Shown piece by piece: positions 5,223 to 5,324 of a stretch of DNA of 5,324 nucleotides; the stretch's first letter is position 1; each line of letters starts with the position of its first letter. The notes under the pieces are model-generated. The model saw only the letters and a program-made list of their open reading frames with translations. It was not told where the DNA came from and did not search any database. This stretch comes from Actinomycetes bacterium (lineage in GTDB: Bacteria; Actinomycetota; Acidimicrobiia; Acidimicrobiales; RAAP-2), in assembly GCA_021841725.1 (NCBI GenBank), contig JAKCEC010000104.1:1-5324 (forward strand), in the 5' to 3' direction. The translations under genes were made by a program, and so were the position numbers.

Positions 5223-5324
5223 GTGACCCGCGCCGAAGTAGCCATGTTCCCACTGGGTATGGTTGTCTTTCCCCATCAGGTGGTCGGCTTGTGCGTCTTC
5301 GAATCGAGGTACCAGCAACTCCTC
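5223..5324 (+). CDS. Lon N-terminal (substrate-binding) domain protein, 5' part only
   Basis: The reading frame is open to the window edge and gives 34 residues. FPLGMVVFPHQVVGLCVFES (9-28) followed by RYQQLL matches the opening of the Lon N-terminal substrate-binding domain (PF02190), where FPLG, a Pro-containing strand and VFE-RY are typical. It starts too early in the domain to tell whether this is full-length Lon or, as in many actinobacteria, a stand-alone protein of about 200 residues of unknown function. The latter is more likely given the abrupt domain start and operonic neighbourhood. The GTG at 5223 fits a leaderless start after TAGTCT; an ATG at 5244 is the alternative and has no good ribosome-binding site. 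Confidence 0.8.
   Translation, partial: MTRAEVAMFPLGMVVFPHQVVGLCVFESRYQQLL

Noticed and set aside
1..5324. Novel defence system, mobile element or CRISPR array
   Set aside because: No transposase, integrase, direct-repeat array or defence-type domain is visible. All genes are housekeeping or metabolic with uniform GC-rich codon use.

Overview
This GC-rich window looks like chromosomal DNA from an actinobacterium. The gene order smpB/ssrA next to mec-cysO-cysM and then rph-rdgB resembles the Mycobacterium tuberculosis region around Rv1334-Rv1341. GTG starts are frequent, several genes appear to be leaderless, and the tmRNA does not encode its CCA end. The proteins match mycobacterial homologues only moderately, so a deep lineage such as Acidimicrobiia is possible, but I cannot place the organism from this window alone. 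I see no mobile element, CRISPR array, defence island or prophage.

Layout. Positions 1-145 are a non-coding leader with complementary segments. Positions 146-1069 (+) encode a cation diffusion facilitator (CDF)-like membrane protein that lacks the usual metal-site residues. A perfect 17-bp hairpin at 1077-1113 separates it from the convergent tmRNA gene ssrA (1117-1463, minus). SsrA lies just downstream of smpB (1520-2041, minus), so both partners of trans-translation are adjacent. SmpB diverges from mec across a 49-bp gap that appears to hold two oppositely oriented promoters.

Positions 2091-3810 (+) hold a three-gene cysteine-synthesis cluster. Mec is a JAMM metalloprotease, CysO a ubiquitin-fold sulfur carrier, and CysM an O-phosphoserine-type cysteine synthase. 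In the known pathway CysM adds O-phosphoserine-derived aminoacrylate to CysO thiocarboxylate, and Mec releases cysteine from the CysO-Cys adduct. Here CysO does not end in Gly-Gly as in M. tuberculosis but in Gly-Gly-Ala-Trp. It should therefore need proteolytic maturation, most plausibly by the neighbouring Mec.

Positions 3866-5196 hold rph (RNase PH) and rdgB (ITP/XTP pyrophosphatase), which overlap by 4 nt and are probably translationally coupled. From 5223 to the window edge is the start of a Lon N-terminal-domain protein. The observations most worth checking are the CysO extension, the nine-residue tmRNA tag with an Asp resume codon and odd T-loop, the repeated TANNNT-N6-start arrangement suggesting leaderless mRNAs, and the CDF protein without its canonical metal site.
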